Shown here: positions 25,738 through 33,936 of the stretch, piece by piece | How positions within the stretch are numbered: position 1 is the stretch's first letter | Layout: each line of letters begins with the position of its first letter | Assembly: GCA_019637395.1 (NCBI GenBank) | Contig: JAHBVR010000005.1 | Location: 62,001-126,000 of the forward strand | Direction: 5' to 3' | Source of the DNA: Vulcanimicrobiota bacterium | GTDB taxonomy: Bacteria > Vulcanimicrobiota > Xenobia > Xenobiales > JADMJV01 | Length of the DNA stretch: 64,000 bases | The notes under the pieces: model-generated | What the model was told of the DNA's origin: nothing | Databases searched by the model: none | The model's input: only the letters and a program-made list of their open reading frames with translations | Position numbers and translations under genes: made by a program

Positions 25738-26412
25738 CTACCATCGGCTTCTATACCCCCTTACATCTACATGACAAAATCCGTCCAGCGGATAGAAACC
25801 AACGCCACCGTGGTCCCCAATCACCGCCTCACAAACCTTAAGCAGGGCTTCGGTGGAAATACCCGCTGCCTGAATGTCGGCCGCCAGCCCGTCGATATGA
25901 GTACTGTTGCTTGCCGCACCTTTTAGTGAGGCGTTATAGGCCGGCGGTCTATAAGCCGAGTTTATCGTGATCGGCGCACCACCCAGTTGGGTGCGGATCA
26001 TCTCCAGTCGCCGCACCAACTCCGGCGACACACGCAAGAATGCGTAGGAGCTGTCGTGACACATGAATTCCCCCGCCGTGAAGTGTTCGCTGAGCCGGTC
26101 CGATGGTTTCGCCGCCAGCAGCGGCGCGGCCGTGTAGGCGCCGGTGGTGCCATACCGAGCCGCTTCGGCCTCGGACAGCACTGCTTTGGGAATCGACAGG
26201 CCGCTGGGGTATTTCACTCCTTCGCCGGCGCCGGAAGCTCCCGGCCTGGGACCCTCGGGGAGACCCAGGAAGAACTTCTGCCGCGCGTCGTCTCGCCCGA
26301 CACGCAGACCCAACTGTTCGGCCACCGTCATCAGCAACGGCAGTTGGGATTCTTCAATCTCGATCGGGCGCCGCCAATCTTCCGGGGGCGCAAACACTCG
26401 CCACTTATTCAT
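25738..26412 (-). CDS. M15-family D-Ala-D-Ala peptidase (endolysin-like)
   Basis: 224 residues without a signal peptide. The C-terminal domain (residues 105-224) is Peptidase_M15_3/VanY-like: LSEHFTAGEFMCHDSSYA, ITINSAYRPPAYN, then zinc ligands in STHIDGLAADIQ (H, D) and FCHVDV (H). The N-terminal 100 residues are unrecognised. Phage endolysins of this class lack signal peptides and rely on a holin, and the gene upstream encodes a small membrane protein overlapping this start by 8 bases. A peptidoglycan-lysis role is well supported. Confidence 0.8.
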   Translation of the reverse strand: MNKWRVFAPPEDWRRPIEIEESQLPLLMTVAEQLGLRVGRDDARQKFFLGLPEGPRPGASGAGEGVKYPSGLSIPKAVLSEAEAARYGTTGAYTAAPLLAAKPSDRLSEHFTAGEFMCHDSSYAFLRVSPELVRRLEMIRTQLGGAPITINSAYRPPAYNASLKGAASNSTHIDGLAADIQAAGISTEALLKVCEAVIGDHGGVGFYPLDGFCHVDVRGYRSRW

Positions 26413-26719
26413 CTTTGGAACCTCCTTTCACGGTTTTGCCGCGTAAAATGCGCAATAATTCATCGGTCGATCCGTGCGTCTCTATATTTCTGCCGCGACA
26501 GGTAGCGTCGTGGTAAATAAGAATTATGGAAAGACGTTCTAGAGCCTCCGCTACCTCCCGCAATCCCCGCTCGGAGGCCTCCCGTTCGCGCTGCAAATCC
26601 TGCCGGAATTGCTCCGTGAGCGTGGGTATCGTCTTTGAGAAGGTTTGTAATACGAGCCAGGCCACCAGCGCGAAAGAGGTAGCCTCGATGGCCAGGCCTT
26701 TGAGCATCTCTGCTTCCAT
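26405..26719 (-). CDS. small membrane protein, holin-like
   Basis: 104 residues: one N-terminal membrane helix (AIEATSFALVAWLVLQTF) followed by a charged coiled coil (EQFRQDLQREREASERGL) and a soluble tail. This arrangement resembles BhlA/Bacteriocin UviB-type holin-like proteins. It overlaps both neighbours: TGATG with the 62-residue gene upstream and 8 bases with the M15 peptidase. Holin is an inference from size, single helix and position. Confidence 0.6.
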   Translation of the reverse strand: MEAEMLKGLAIEATSFALVAWLVLQTFSKTIPTLTEQFRQDLQREREASERGLREVAEALERLSIILIYHDATCRGRNIETHGSTDELLRILRGKTVKGGSKDE

Positions 26720-26907
26720 CAGGAAGCCTCCTCTCGAATCGTCTCCAACACGGTGGGACCTCTCTCTCTATAGCGTTGCCGGGGGCTTCTTGAAGAAGCC
26801 ACCGTTGGCCAGATCCTGGTTTCGAGCCACTCGACCCTGAATACAGGCAGTGAAAACTCCCCGGCCCAATAGTTTTCCAATGGCAGGCAGACATAATGGA
26901 TCTCCAA
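26719..26907 (-). CDS. 62-residue hypothetical protein coupled to the holin-like gene
   Basis: Basic, aromatic-rich small protein (MEIHYVCLPLENYWAGEF). Its stop overlaps the ATG of the holin-like gene (TGATG), which supports it being translated. It is the first gene after the repressor. No family recognised. Confidence 0.45.
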   Translation of the reverse strand: MEIHYVCLPLENYWAGEFSLPVFRVEWLETRIWPTVASSRSPRQRYRERGPTVLETIREEAS

Positions 26908-26959
26908 TTGCTTAGTCTATTTGGGCAATAGCAAAGCTAGAACCCCGGGCTTGAGTGAC

Positions 26960-26976
26960 TTAAACGGACCGCTTAA
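26960..26976. promoter_or_regulatory. operator-like palindrome between repressor and lysis genes
   Basis: TTAAACGG-A-CCGCTTAA, 8-bp arms with one mismatch, placed in the 79-bp gap between the XRE gene and the first lysis-module gene. Position and symmetry suit a repressor-binding site, but no second copy was found. Confidence 0.4.
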
Positions 26977-26986
26977 ATTCTAAAAC

Positions 26987-27214
26987 TTATTCCTCTTCAT
27001 GCAGAATGTAGAGGTCATGAATCGTGCAGTCGAGTGCATCAGCCAACTTCTTGACCGTCGCCGGATGTGGCTTCACTTTGCAATTTTCATAGCAACTGAT
27101 TTGTTTTTGGCTTACACCGCTCGTATCCGCGACACCGGACTGGGATAATCCCTTCTGGCGGCGGCACCACAGCAATCCCCGAACATAATCGTTGCCCTTG
27201 TTTACTCCCTTCAT
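26987..27214 (-). CDS. XRE-family (Cro/CI-type) transcriptional regulator
   Basis: 75 residues from the ATG at 27214, which follows a GGGGGGAG site. The product is essentially one HTH_3 domain: VRGLLWCRRQKGLSQSGVAD, VSQKQISCYENCKVKPH and a last helix ALDCTIHDLYILHEEE. Its start overlaps the stop of a 63-residue gene (ATGA). With an ImmA-like protease upstream, the pair resembles the ImmR-ImmA switch of mobile elements, where the protease removes the repressor. It probably controls the downstream lysis and toxin genes. Confidence 0.85.
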   Translation of the reverse strand: MKGVNKGNDYVRGLLWCRRQKGLSQSGVADTSGVSQKQISCYENCKVKPHPATVKKLADALDCTIHDLYILHEEE

Positions 27215-27402
27215 TGCTCCCCCCCGTTTCTCGATGATAACCCCTTTTGACCCGCCCATGTAATCCCTGATCCATCCCTAATCCATCCCTTTTCTATCCC
27301 TTTTCCATTCCTTTTCTGCACTATTTTCGAAAAGAGAGCCTGGCGAAGGTCCTCCGGACTTGCGACCCGACCTCCGAGATTTGTGTTTTTGTAAGTATCC
27401 AT
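27211..27402 (-). CDS. 63-residue protein translationally coupled to the repressor
   Basis: ATG at 27402 behind AGGAAGA, and an ATGA overlap with the repressor start. Sequence begins MDTYKNTNLGGRVASPEDLR and ends in a basic, Gly-rich region encoded by degenerate 11-bp tandem repeats (27265-27310). It could be a leader peptide, an anti-repressor or a small regulator. No family recognised. Confidence 0.45.
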   Translation of the reverse strand: MDTYKNTNLGGRVASPEDLRQALFSKIVQKRNGKGIEKGWIRDGSGITWAGQKGLSSRNGGEQ

Positions 27403-27470
27403 CTTGGTCTTCCTCCGGTTATGTTTAGCTTCTAACTGCAGAACATTTTTTAGGAGGCACAGGAAGCCGA

Positions 27471-28091
27471 TCATGCCATCCGCCCAAAAGCGAAGCGACG
27501 AGCCAATTCGTGAGCCAGAGGCAGCACCTGGATCAGGCGCCGGCGTGAGTCAACCTGGGCGAGGCCATACATTTCCAGCGCACTGGCCAGAAACCAGCCG
27601 GTCACGCGGAACTCCTCAGCCAGGCGCGAGACCTGGCGCCAGCGCTGCTGCTGGGTCTCGGCCTGCAAGAGTTTGGCCATCGGGAAGCGCGTCACCAAAT
27701 TTACGATAGGCACCAGAAATACACGCGCGTAAACGCCGGCTTCTTTCTCCCAGATCCGCCGCTTGATGGTCTGCTCCAACATCTGGGCTAGATGCAAACG
27801 CACATGGCCCAGTTCGTGGGCCAGCGTTTCGTTCATCACGGCCGCGGCCGTCTCCGGTACGCGCAAGCGCTGGCGAAAATCCACCGGTAGTTTTAAGACT
27901 CGCTCCTCAGGGCAACACAGGCCCAGCAAGCTGGGATGCAGGTTCTCCACTCGCTGGATACGCCATTGGCAGTGCAAAATCGCCTCGCGCACCACCTGTG
28001 CCGGCACTCCGCCGCGCACCCCTTTTCGACGCAACGCCAGGAGCAGACGTTCACGGTCCTTCGCGAAATTATCCAGTAGTTGACTGTCCAT
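27471..28091 (-). CDS. ImmA/IrrE-like metallopeptidase
   Basis: 206 residues. The zinc motif is HELGHVRLH at residues 92-100 (H92, E93, H96), with a downstream Glu117 in KEAGVYARVFLVP, as in ImmA/IrrE proteins. The C-terminal half is helical. Such proteases cleave an XRE repressor when triggered, and an XRE repressor lies 260 bp downstream on the same strand. I infer a derepression switch for the island. Confidence 0.75.
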   Translation of the reverse strand: MDSQLLDNFAKDRERLLLALRRKGVRGGVPAQVVREAILHCQWRIQRVENLHPSLLGLCCPEERVLKLPVDFRQRLRVPETAAAVMNETLAHELGHVRLHLAQMLEQTIKRRIWEKEAGVYARVFLVPIVNLVTRFPMAKLLQAETQQQRWRQVSRLAEEFRVTGWFLASALEMYGLAQVDSRRRLIQVLPLAHELARRFAFGRMA

Positions 28092-28382
28092 TGTCCACTA
28101 AAAATATCAAAAACCAGGCTGGTATACAAGTGTCGGAGTCTTGAATTTGATTCGACCTTGCGAGCCCGCCAGAAAAGGCTTCCTGAGGTTGCGCGACCAA
28201 TTTTGTCGCGCAAAAACTTACGGGTTGATTCGAAAATCAACCCGTAGAAAAAAATCTTCCCCTGGTTTTATCTTACAATCCCCCCATGAAACGCCTGAGT
28301 CTCTGTGGCTAACGATACTTAATTTTTTTGTGGATTCGAGAGCTTATGAGACGCGGCTTAAGTCCTTGCCGGGGGAGAGCAA
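28092..28382. other. intergenic with two perfect hairpins
   Basis: About 290 bp between the divergent ImmA-like and 28383 genes. It holds TTGCGCGAC/GTCGCGCAA (28189-28213, 9-bp arms, 7-base loop) and, 5 bases later, TACGGGTTGATT/AATCAACCCGTA (28219-28246, 12-bp arms, CGAA loop) followed by A8 on the plus strand. No gene. Promoters for both neighbours should be here, and it marks the right edge of the minus-strand island. Confidence 0.5.
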
Positions 28383-29627
28383 GTGATTCCCGCCGCCGCC
28401 GGCTACCGGTGTCAAGGGGATTTCCCGTCGTTCCCCAACTATGCACTGGCAATGGCAGAGAAACTTTCCGACCTGGAGCGTTGGCTCCAACAGATGCAGG
28501 GCGAGGGGGAGCGCGATTCCTCCGGGCATTTCACGGTGGATGCCGGCTCACGCCTCGATCGCTACCGTAGCCTGCTCGAACTCAACCCCAGCCTGCCCTG
28601 GCTGCAGCTGACGCAGTGGGCTCACCGGCAGCGGGCCGTCGCAATCGAGTTTCGCGTCCTGCGTGACGCGGTCGAATGGGTGGCCAGGGGGTTGCAATCT
28701 GACGAGGATTGGTGCGAGCGGCTCGGCCAGGTCAGCGGCGAGGATTCTCTGCTGCTCCTGCTGCACGCCTGGAAGCCACAGGCGATGCAGTTTGTTTGGA
28801 CCCACCGCAAGGCCGGTTGGGCTTGGGCCTGGCCCGGGCCGGCTCAGGTCCAGACGCGCGCTGTGGAAGATTCCGTCCAGGGAGAAATGGTGGTTCGCCT
28901 GCAAATCAGCCTCACGCCTACCCAACGCCGCGACCTGCTCAGCGAATTTACCGCCCGCACTCACTTCGCGCCCATTCCTATGCGTATTGACGGGCGGCCG
29001 CATCCCAGCCGGCTCGACCTCACTTCGGCCCAGTCGCGTTCTTTCGGAGTAGCGGCTGACCTGGTCAGCGCTCGAACGCAGTCCGGGGCTGACTACTTCG
29101 CGGTCGTGCATCCCGCCGCTCACGAGGCCCGCCTGACTTTGGTCAACGCCGGGCGCGCTACCTCCATGCATCAGGAGCCGGGAGAAGCGCCTCCCGGCAA
29201 AGTGGCCTGTTATCACCTCCACCATCCCGAGTTGGCTGCCGCGACCTGCTCCAAGCACGAAATCGCTATCGACCTGGGCCAGCTTGGACTTCGTGACAGC
29301 GCGGATTTCCTGGACATGCCCCGGCGCTGGAGTGGCTGGAGTTTTCTGGGTATCCAGTTTATGGCTCAGACCTTGCGCCCCCTGCGGGCCCGTTCGCTCT
29401 ACCTGCTCAGCGCCCATCCGGATAAGGGCACCGTCTTCATCATTCCCGTGCGCCAGGGTGTGAGCCTCAATCCCATCAGCACCAACGGTTCGCGCCGCGG
29501 CAGCACCACCATCAGTATCTGCCCCGAGGGGCTCAAAACCGACCTCTCCGGCCTGCGCCTGGTGGAAGACGCCGCCTGTGGAGCCTGGCTTCAGGGCGTG
29601 GTCGACGCCAGCCGCCGCTGTTTATAG
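28383..29627 (+). CDS. hypothetical protein, 414 residues
   Basis: The GTG at 28383 follows a GGGGGAG box by 5 bases; ATG 28452 is a second option. The protein has an N-terminal helical part (AEKLSDLERWLQQMQ, then FRVLRDAVEWVARGL) and a longer strand-rich C-terminal part (VFIIPVRQGVSLNP, TTISICPEGLKTD). No signal peptide, no known motif. Its stop overlaps the pseudogene on the other strand by a few bases. Confidence 0.6.
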   Translation: MIPAAAGYRCQGDFPSFPNYALAMAEKLSDLERWLQQMQGEGERDSSGHFTVDAGSRLDRYRSLLELNPSLPWLQLTQWAHRQRAVAIEFRVLRDAVEWVARGLQSDEDWCERLGQVSGEDSLLLLLHAWKPQAMQFVWTHRKAGWAWAWPGPAQVQTRAVEDSVQGEMVVRLQISLTPTQRRDLLSEFTARTHFAPIPMRIDGRPHPSRLDLTSAQSRSFGVAADLVSARTQSGADYFAVVHPAAHEARLTLVNAGRATSMHQEPGEAPPGKVACYHLHHPELAAATCSKHEIAIDLGQLGLRDSADFLDMPRRWSGWSFLGIQFMAQTLRPLRARSLYLLSAHPDKGTVFIIPVRQGVSLNPISTNGSRRGSTTISICPEGLKTDLSGLRLVEDAACGAWLQGVVDASRRCL

Positions 29628-29931
29628 CCCGCCGAACTTATCCGGATTGCGCATAATGAAGAGCTGCTGGATGCGCCCTTTGGTCACTTCCGGCAAGAAC
29701 GCCGAAATCAGCGCGCCGTCCTGGTAGAGCAACAGGCAGGCCTGACCGTTGCTGGCCGCCGTCTCCCGGTAGAGACAACCGCGGCAGTGCTTGTCCGGCG
29801 GCCAGTTGATGGAGGCGTGTGCGCTCCACGAACTCAGAGCTGCCGTTGACCAGCAGCACCGGCTCTCCAGCCGCTCTCAACTTGAGAGCGCACAGCAGAC
29901 CCGCATAGCCCCCGCCTAAAATCAAGTTCAT
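29622..29931 (-). pseudogene. deletion scar: FAD-oxidoreductase start joined to ECF41-type sigma factor end
   Basis: The ATG at 29931 opens a perfect FAD-binding start (MNLILGGGYAGLLCALKL, then VNGSSEFVERTRLHQLAAG) of an NADH-dehydrogenase-like oxidoreductase. After about 50 residues the frame degrades. In another frame, the rest reads NGQACLLLYQDGALISAFL and GRIQQLFIMRNPDKFGGL up to a TAA at 29622, which is the C-terminal SnoaL-like end of ECF41/SigJ sigma factors. ECF41 genes are typically neighbours of such oxidoreductases. The two fragments therefore look like the remains of a sigma-oxidoreductase pair after an internal deletion. Confidence 0.6.
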
Positions 29932-29982
29932 CTCGTCTACCTCTCTTTCATGGAATAGACGAGACAGGCTTCAAAAATGTGA

Positions 29983-31371
29983 TCAGCGGTGGCGAGGATC
30001 GGCCAGATATTCCGAAGCCAGCGACAGGCCTTCTTCCTGACTCTCGAATTCACCATCCACGAAGTCGGCCAGCAGGGCATCTAGAATCCGCCGCAGCGTC
30101 CGCTCGTCCAGAACTCCGAACTGCTCCAGCAGCTCTTCTCGCGAAACCGGCAGGCATGGGTTGGCCAGAAAGCCCTGTTCGAAGTACTGCTGCAGCAAAA
30201 AGTCCACGAACTCTTTTTGCTCCTCCAGGCGCAGCAGCGTCTGCGCAGGCCCGCGCGCCGCCTCCACGTCGGCCAGCGAAAGCAGGGCCAGTTCCGGTAA
30301 GCGCCGCCCCTGCTTCACGAACAAGGCATGAATGCGCGACGGCAGGCCATGGTCGTGGGGGATCAGGACCGGCTCCATGTGTTGAGCCACCAGCGCCACC
30401 AGTTCCTTGCGCTCCTGGCCGCCCAATCCTAATTGATAAGCAATTTCCGCAGCCCGCTGCGCACTTACTTCTTCATGTCCAAGAAATCGGATCCGACCGT
30501 CACGAGTGAACGATTGGGTGGCCGGTTTGCCCAGATCGTGGCAGAAGGCCGCCAGGCGCAGCAAGGGAACGTCCACGCAGGTCCTCAGTTGTTCCTGCCA
30601 GAGAGGAAAACGTGTGAATCCATCCGTTGCCATGGCCTCTATTCCGGCAACCGCCGCCAGCGTGTGGTCATAGACGTCCAGATGGTGAAAACCGTTTTGC
30701 AGCACTCCTCGGCAGGCCTCCAGAGCGGGCAGACTCCACTGCGCTAAGGTGCGCCAATCCTGGCCGGCCGGCCTTTCCCTCTGAGAAAGCAGTCCGCGCA
30801 GTTCGGCCAGCGTGCCCCGGCGCATGGGACCGCCGGTGATACCGCAGCGCGGCTGCTCGAAGCGATGTTCCCAGTCATAGACGGTGACTTCGCAGGCGTA
30901 ACCGCCTACATCGGCCAGTTGCACGTGGATGAACTCGGCCTCCTTGGCACGCACCACCACCACTTCCGGAGCCCACTCGGCCAACGCTTCCACCACCTGC
31001 TCGACCTCGTCGCAGTAAAGGTTGATGTCGATATCCGAACCCTGGCGAATGTGGCCGGTCCAAACCGAACCGATGAGCCGTGGCTGCATGTCCGGCACGC
31101 GCTCCATCACCTCCAGCGCGCAGCGACGCATGCTCTCGAGGCGAGCCGCATGTTCTTCGCCCTCCAGGCGGCGGGCGATATGCAGTAGTTGCTCGTGGAT
31201 TTCCCGGTTGCTGGGCAGGTGAAGGGTGCCTTGCCGTTTGGCGGCCACTCGCTTGGCCTGGAAATACTCGCGGTATTCCCGGTGATAAAGGAGACGGGCC
31301 GCTTCCACGGCTACCCGGTGGCGAACGCTGGCCCGATGAGCCGGTTCCCAGTGACTTCCGCGCTTGTTCAT
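29983..31371 (-). CDS. nucleotidyltransferase-HD domain protein
   Basis: 462 residues. A Pol-beta-type nucleotidyltransferase motif sits at residues 100-118 (IGSVWTGHIRQGSDIDIN: GS plus the D113-x-D115 pair). An HD phosphohydrolase domain follows from about residue 230: HHLDVYDHTLA, then FCHDLGKPATQ and FLGHEEVSAQ. The combination resembles bacterial CCA-adding/poly(A)-type enzymes and tRNA-repair HD proteins, but the NTase part is placed differently and the RNA-binding region of cca is not obvious. Likely acts on nucleic acid or nucleotides; the substrate is unknown. Confidence 0.75.
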   Translation of the reverse strand: MNKRGSHWEPAHRASVRHRVAVEAARLLYHREYREYFQAKRVAAKRQGTLHLPSNREIHEQLLHIARRLEGEEHAARLESMRRCALEVMERVPDMQPRLIGSVWTGHIRQGSDIDINLYCDEVEQVVEALAEWAPEVVVVRAKEAEFIHVQLADVGGYACEVTVYDWEHRFEQPRCGITGGPMRRGTLAELRGLLSQRERPAGQDWRTLAQWSLPALEACRGVLQNGFHHLDVYDHTLAAVAGIEAMATDGFTRFPLWQEQLRTCVDVPLLRLAAFCHDLGKPATQSFTRDGRIRFLGHEEVSAQRAAEIAYQLGLGGQERKELVALVAQHMEPVLIPHDHGLPSRIHALFVKQGRRLPELALLSLADVEAARGPAQTLLRLEEQKEFVDFLLQQYFEQGFLANPCLPVSREELLEQFGVLDERTLRRILDALLADFVDGEFESQEEGLSLASEYLADPRHR

Positions 31372-31470
31372 CGCGTAGAGTGCTTCAAACCACAGACCCT
31401 GAAGCCGGGCGCTAAAATGAGGTTACCAGTGTAGCAGGCCAGCTCCTCGTTGCCAAGGAACCGCCGGGGA

Positions 31471-32193
31471 ATGCACTGGAAGCTGCTCACCTACCTGGAG
31501 ATCCAGGCACTCGACCGAGCCACCACCGTTCCCATCCTGCCGGTCGGGGCCATCGAAGCCCATGGGCCTCATCTGCCGCTGTGCACCGATGACATTATCT
31601 CAGAGGCTATGGCCGAGAGCGCCTGCCGCCAACTCCCTGAATATGGCCTGCGAGGCATCATTCTGCCTACCTGGAGCTTCAACCCGGCCGGCTTCGCGCG
31701 CGAGCATTCCGGGACGTTGCACTTCTCGGCGGCCACCACCCGAGCCATGTTTCAGGACCTGGGAGACAATCTGCAAGCCCAGGGCTGGAGGACTCTGGCC
31801 GTCGCCAACTCGCATTTTGATCCCACCCATCTGGAGAGCCTGAAACAGGCGCTGCAAAACCTGCCGCTACAAATCGCCTTCCCCGACCTGACCAGAGGTC
31901 AGAACGCCCGCCGGCTCACCGCCGAGTTTCAAAGCGGGGCCTGTCACGCCGGACAGTATGAGACGTCCATTGTGCTGGCTCGCCAACCACAACTGGTCAA
32001 AGACCACCAGTTGCCCCAGGTCCCCCACTCCCTGGTCGAGGCGATGAGGCAGGGCAAGTCCACCTTCGCCGAGGCCGGCGGACCTCGGGCTTATTTTGGC
32101 ACACCCGCTCAGGCCAGCCCCGAAGAAGGCCGGCTAACGGTGGAAGAGCTGGGACGTATTCTGGTCGAGGCAATTTTCAGCACAACCAGGTGA
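31471..32193 (+). CDS. creatininase-family amidohydrolase
   Basis: 240 residues from the ATG at 31471. The family signature is plain: ILPVGAIEAHGPHLPLCTDD (Glu, His and Asp metal ligands), then GTLHFSAAT and VANSHFDPTHLES, with the late Glu in GQYETSIVLA. Members hydrolyse creatinine or formamide-type bonds or process mycofactocin (MftE). No mycofactocin genes are nearby, so the substrate is open. Confidence 0.85.
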   Translation: MHWKLLTYLEIQALDRATTVPILPVGAIEAHGPHLPLCTDDIISEAMAESACRQLPEYGLRGIILPTWSFNPAGFAREHSGTLHFSAATTRAMFQDLGDNLQAQGWRTLAVANSHFDPTHLESLKQALQNLPLQIAFPDLTRGQNARRLTAEFQSGACHAGQYETSIVLARQPQLVKDHQLPQVPHSLVEAMRQGKSTFAEAGGPRAYFGTPAQASPEEGRLTVEELGRILVEAIFSTTR

Positions 32194-32226
32194 GCGGCTA
32201 TCCCGCTTCGCGGGACTCGCCGAAAA
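32193..32226. repeat. short REP-like hairpin, copy 1
   Basis: Between two convergent genes: GCGGCTATCCCGCTTCGCGGGACTCGCC, with TCCCGC-TTC-GCGGGA as the stem. A close relative occurs at 57771-57796. Confidence 0.45.
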
Positions 32227-32691
32227 TTAGTTCTGGTTGGATTCGTCGAGTTCGCGCACATACATAAAGTATTCGGCGTCAAATTGCTCGACCAGGGCAG
32301 CCGGAATGTTGATCAGACCTTCGTAGGTACCGATGCGGGCGCGGTCGCCGATCATCTCACGAACGCGCATCTCCTTGTGCTGGGGCAGCAACACGATGAC
32401 GTGGGCGCCGGGCACCAGGTCGGACTGGGAAGCCATGCGGCTGCCGAACCACATCGGCTGGCTGGCCGGTACCGAGAACGTCAACTTCTTGTCGTCTTCG
32501 GTGGTCAGGAAGACCTGGCCGCTTTGATAGGCGGTAACGGTGGCCGGGATTTTGCCGGTTTCATACATGACAATGGCCACGCCGGGCTGAATTTTATCCA
32601 CCTGCTGGCGGTTCTCCATACGGTTTTGGGCCGAAACCGGTCCCAACAGGGCCGCGGCGGCGGCGACTACAGCAAGGCTCTTTTTCCACAT
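32227..32691 (-). CDS. secreted hypothetical protein
   Basis: 154 residues from the ATG at 32691 behind GGAAGA. Signal peptide SLAVVAAAAALLGPVSAQ. The mature part is strand-rich (GVAIVMYETGKIPATVTA, then HVIVLLPQHKEMRVREM). No family recognised; probably periplasmic or surface-exposed. Confidence 0.6.
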   Translation of the reverse strand: MWKKSLAVVAAAAALLGPVSAQNRMENRQQVDKIQPGVAIVMYETGKIPATVTAYQSGQVFLTTEDDKKLTFSVPASQPMWFGSRMASQSDLVPGAHVIVLLPQHKEMRVREMIGDRARIGTYEGLINIPAALVEQFDAEYFMYVRELDESNQN

Positions 32692-32907
32692 AAAGTTCTT
32701 CCTCCACAATTCGCGGGCCTCGGGGGCGCCGCCATCTTCAGCATCATAGGCGGCTAACCGACGAATGGCCTGGGATCGAAGTACCTCCAGCCCCAGGATT
32801 TTGCGTGGCAATTTTGAGGACGCCACTTCCTAAGCAGAGCGACCCCGGCTCAAGTAATCTGGAGGCGAGCAGCCACGAGGCTGCCAACCCAAGTGGAGGA
32901 AGATATC

Positions 32908-33294
32908 ATGAAGAAAGCACTGTTAGCCACCGCAATCCTGATGAGTTCGGTATGCGCCGCCCCGGCCGTATACGCCCAGGATTCCCCCAGCTATTCGAAT
33001 ACCGTCGAGTCGACCCCGACGCCCGTCGAGAAGACCGACGTCAATGTCAATGTGGAGGCTCCTCCCACCGAGGTGGTTCAGGCTCCGGCCCCCGACGTTA
33101 ATGTTCACGTGGACAACCCGTCCTCCGTGGCGGTCCCCAGCACCTCGACCGAGAAGACTACCAGGGAGACTTCGGTAACTCGCATCGTGCAGACGCCCAC
33201 CACCGATGATTCCAGCAATATGGCTTTCCTGCTGGTGGGTGGCGGTATTGCCGCCCTGGCCGTAGCCGGGCTGTTCGCTTCCACCCGACGATAG
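32908..33294 (+). CDS. secreted protein with Pro/Val repeats and C-terminal anchor
   Basis: 128 residues from the ATG at 32908 behind GTGGAGG. A signal peptide (KKALLATAILMSSVCAAPAVYAQ) is followed by a low-complexity region (DVNVNVEAPPTEVV, APDVNVHVDNP), then a C-terminal membrane helix (AFLLVGGGIAALAVAGLF) and a short basic tail. This layout suits sortase-like or similar sorting, or simple anchoring of an extended stalk. Function unknown. A good terminator follows. Confidence 0.65.
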   Translation: MKKALLATAILMSSVCAAPAVYAQDSPSYSNTVESTPTPVEKTDVNVNVEAPPTEVVQAPAPDVNVHVDNPSSVAVPSTSTEKTTRETSVTRIVQTPTTDDSSNMAFLLVGGGIAALAVAGLFASTRR

Positions 33295-33300
33295 TTGGAT

Positions 33301-33343
33301 AGCGCCCCCGCGTTGACTGAGCAGGGGCGCTGTCCTTTTTATT
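33301..33343 (+). terminator. Rho-independent terminator
   Basis: AGCGCCCC (33301-33308) pairs with GGGGCGCT (33324-33331) around a 15-base loop, and is followed by GTCCTTTTTATT. It ends the gene at 32908-33294. Confidence 0.75.
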
Positions 33344-33887
33344 CGACGTGCATGACCAGAGGTGGGGGAGCGGGGGGTTTGCCGTGGATGAAAACACCGC
33401 CTTGCAGGAACGGCTGGTCGGCGTCGATATCGTGCCAGCGCTGTAGGAATTCCTGGCGGGGTATGGAGCCCAGGCTGCCCAGGATCGAGGGATCTTCCAG
33501 GTAGACGTTGTGCTCGTCGATGCCCACCGCCACCATCCAGTGTCCGCTGTCCCAAATGTTGCTCCAGGGAGTCTGCAGTTGGTCCTCGTTGCGCCAGGCC
33601 TGCCCGGCCACCATGACGGGAATGCCGTTTTCAATGGATTTTTGCAGGTCGTCCAGGGTCAGGTTCTGGCGAATCTCGGCCTGAAAGCCCAGCGAGCGGG
33701 CGGCTTCGGCCAGGCGTTCCGGCGGCGTCCCCTCCTGCGGATCGGCCTGGCAGAGCTCCATCAAGTCCTGCTCGAAGTGCTCCTCGCCATAGTAACCGAG
33801 AACCGCCTGCAGAGCGGTGGGTCCGCACGAGTAGTCGGTGGTCTGACGTACGTCGGGCAGACGCAGCAGGTTGGCGGGGAGCTTCAT
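33339..33887 (-). CDS. C39-like (papain-fold) peptidase family protein
   Basis: 182 residues. TDYSCGPTALQAVLGYYG near residue 18 gives the Gln/Cys-type start of the Peptidase_C39_2 domain. SGHWMVAVGID supplies the His and NVYLEDPS the Asp. The domain fills the protein, with no export signal and no transporter part, so it is a stand-alone C39-like protease or ligase fold. Substrate unknown. Confidence 0.75.
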   Translation of the reverse strand: MKLPANLLRLPDVRQTTDYSCGPTALQAVLGYYGEEHFEQDLMELCQADPQEGTPPERLAEAARSLGFQAEIRQNLTLDDLQKSIENGIPVMVAGQAWRNEDQLQTPWSNIWDSGHWMVAVGIDEHNVYLEDPSILGSLGSIPRQEFLQRWHDIDADQPFLQGGVFIHGKPPAPPPLVMHVE

Positions 33888-33936
33888 ATTCCCAGACTAT
33901 CCCAAAAGCGGCGCACGGTGGCTAAGGAAATGTAAA

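Noticed and set aside
13738-28091. the island as a complete prophage or tailocin
   Set aside because: Lysis genes, collar protein and ImmA/XRE are phage-like, but no capsid, terminase, sheath, tube, baseplate or integrase gene is present.
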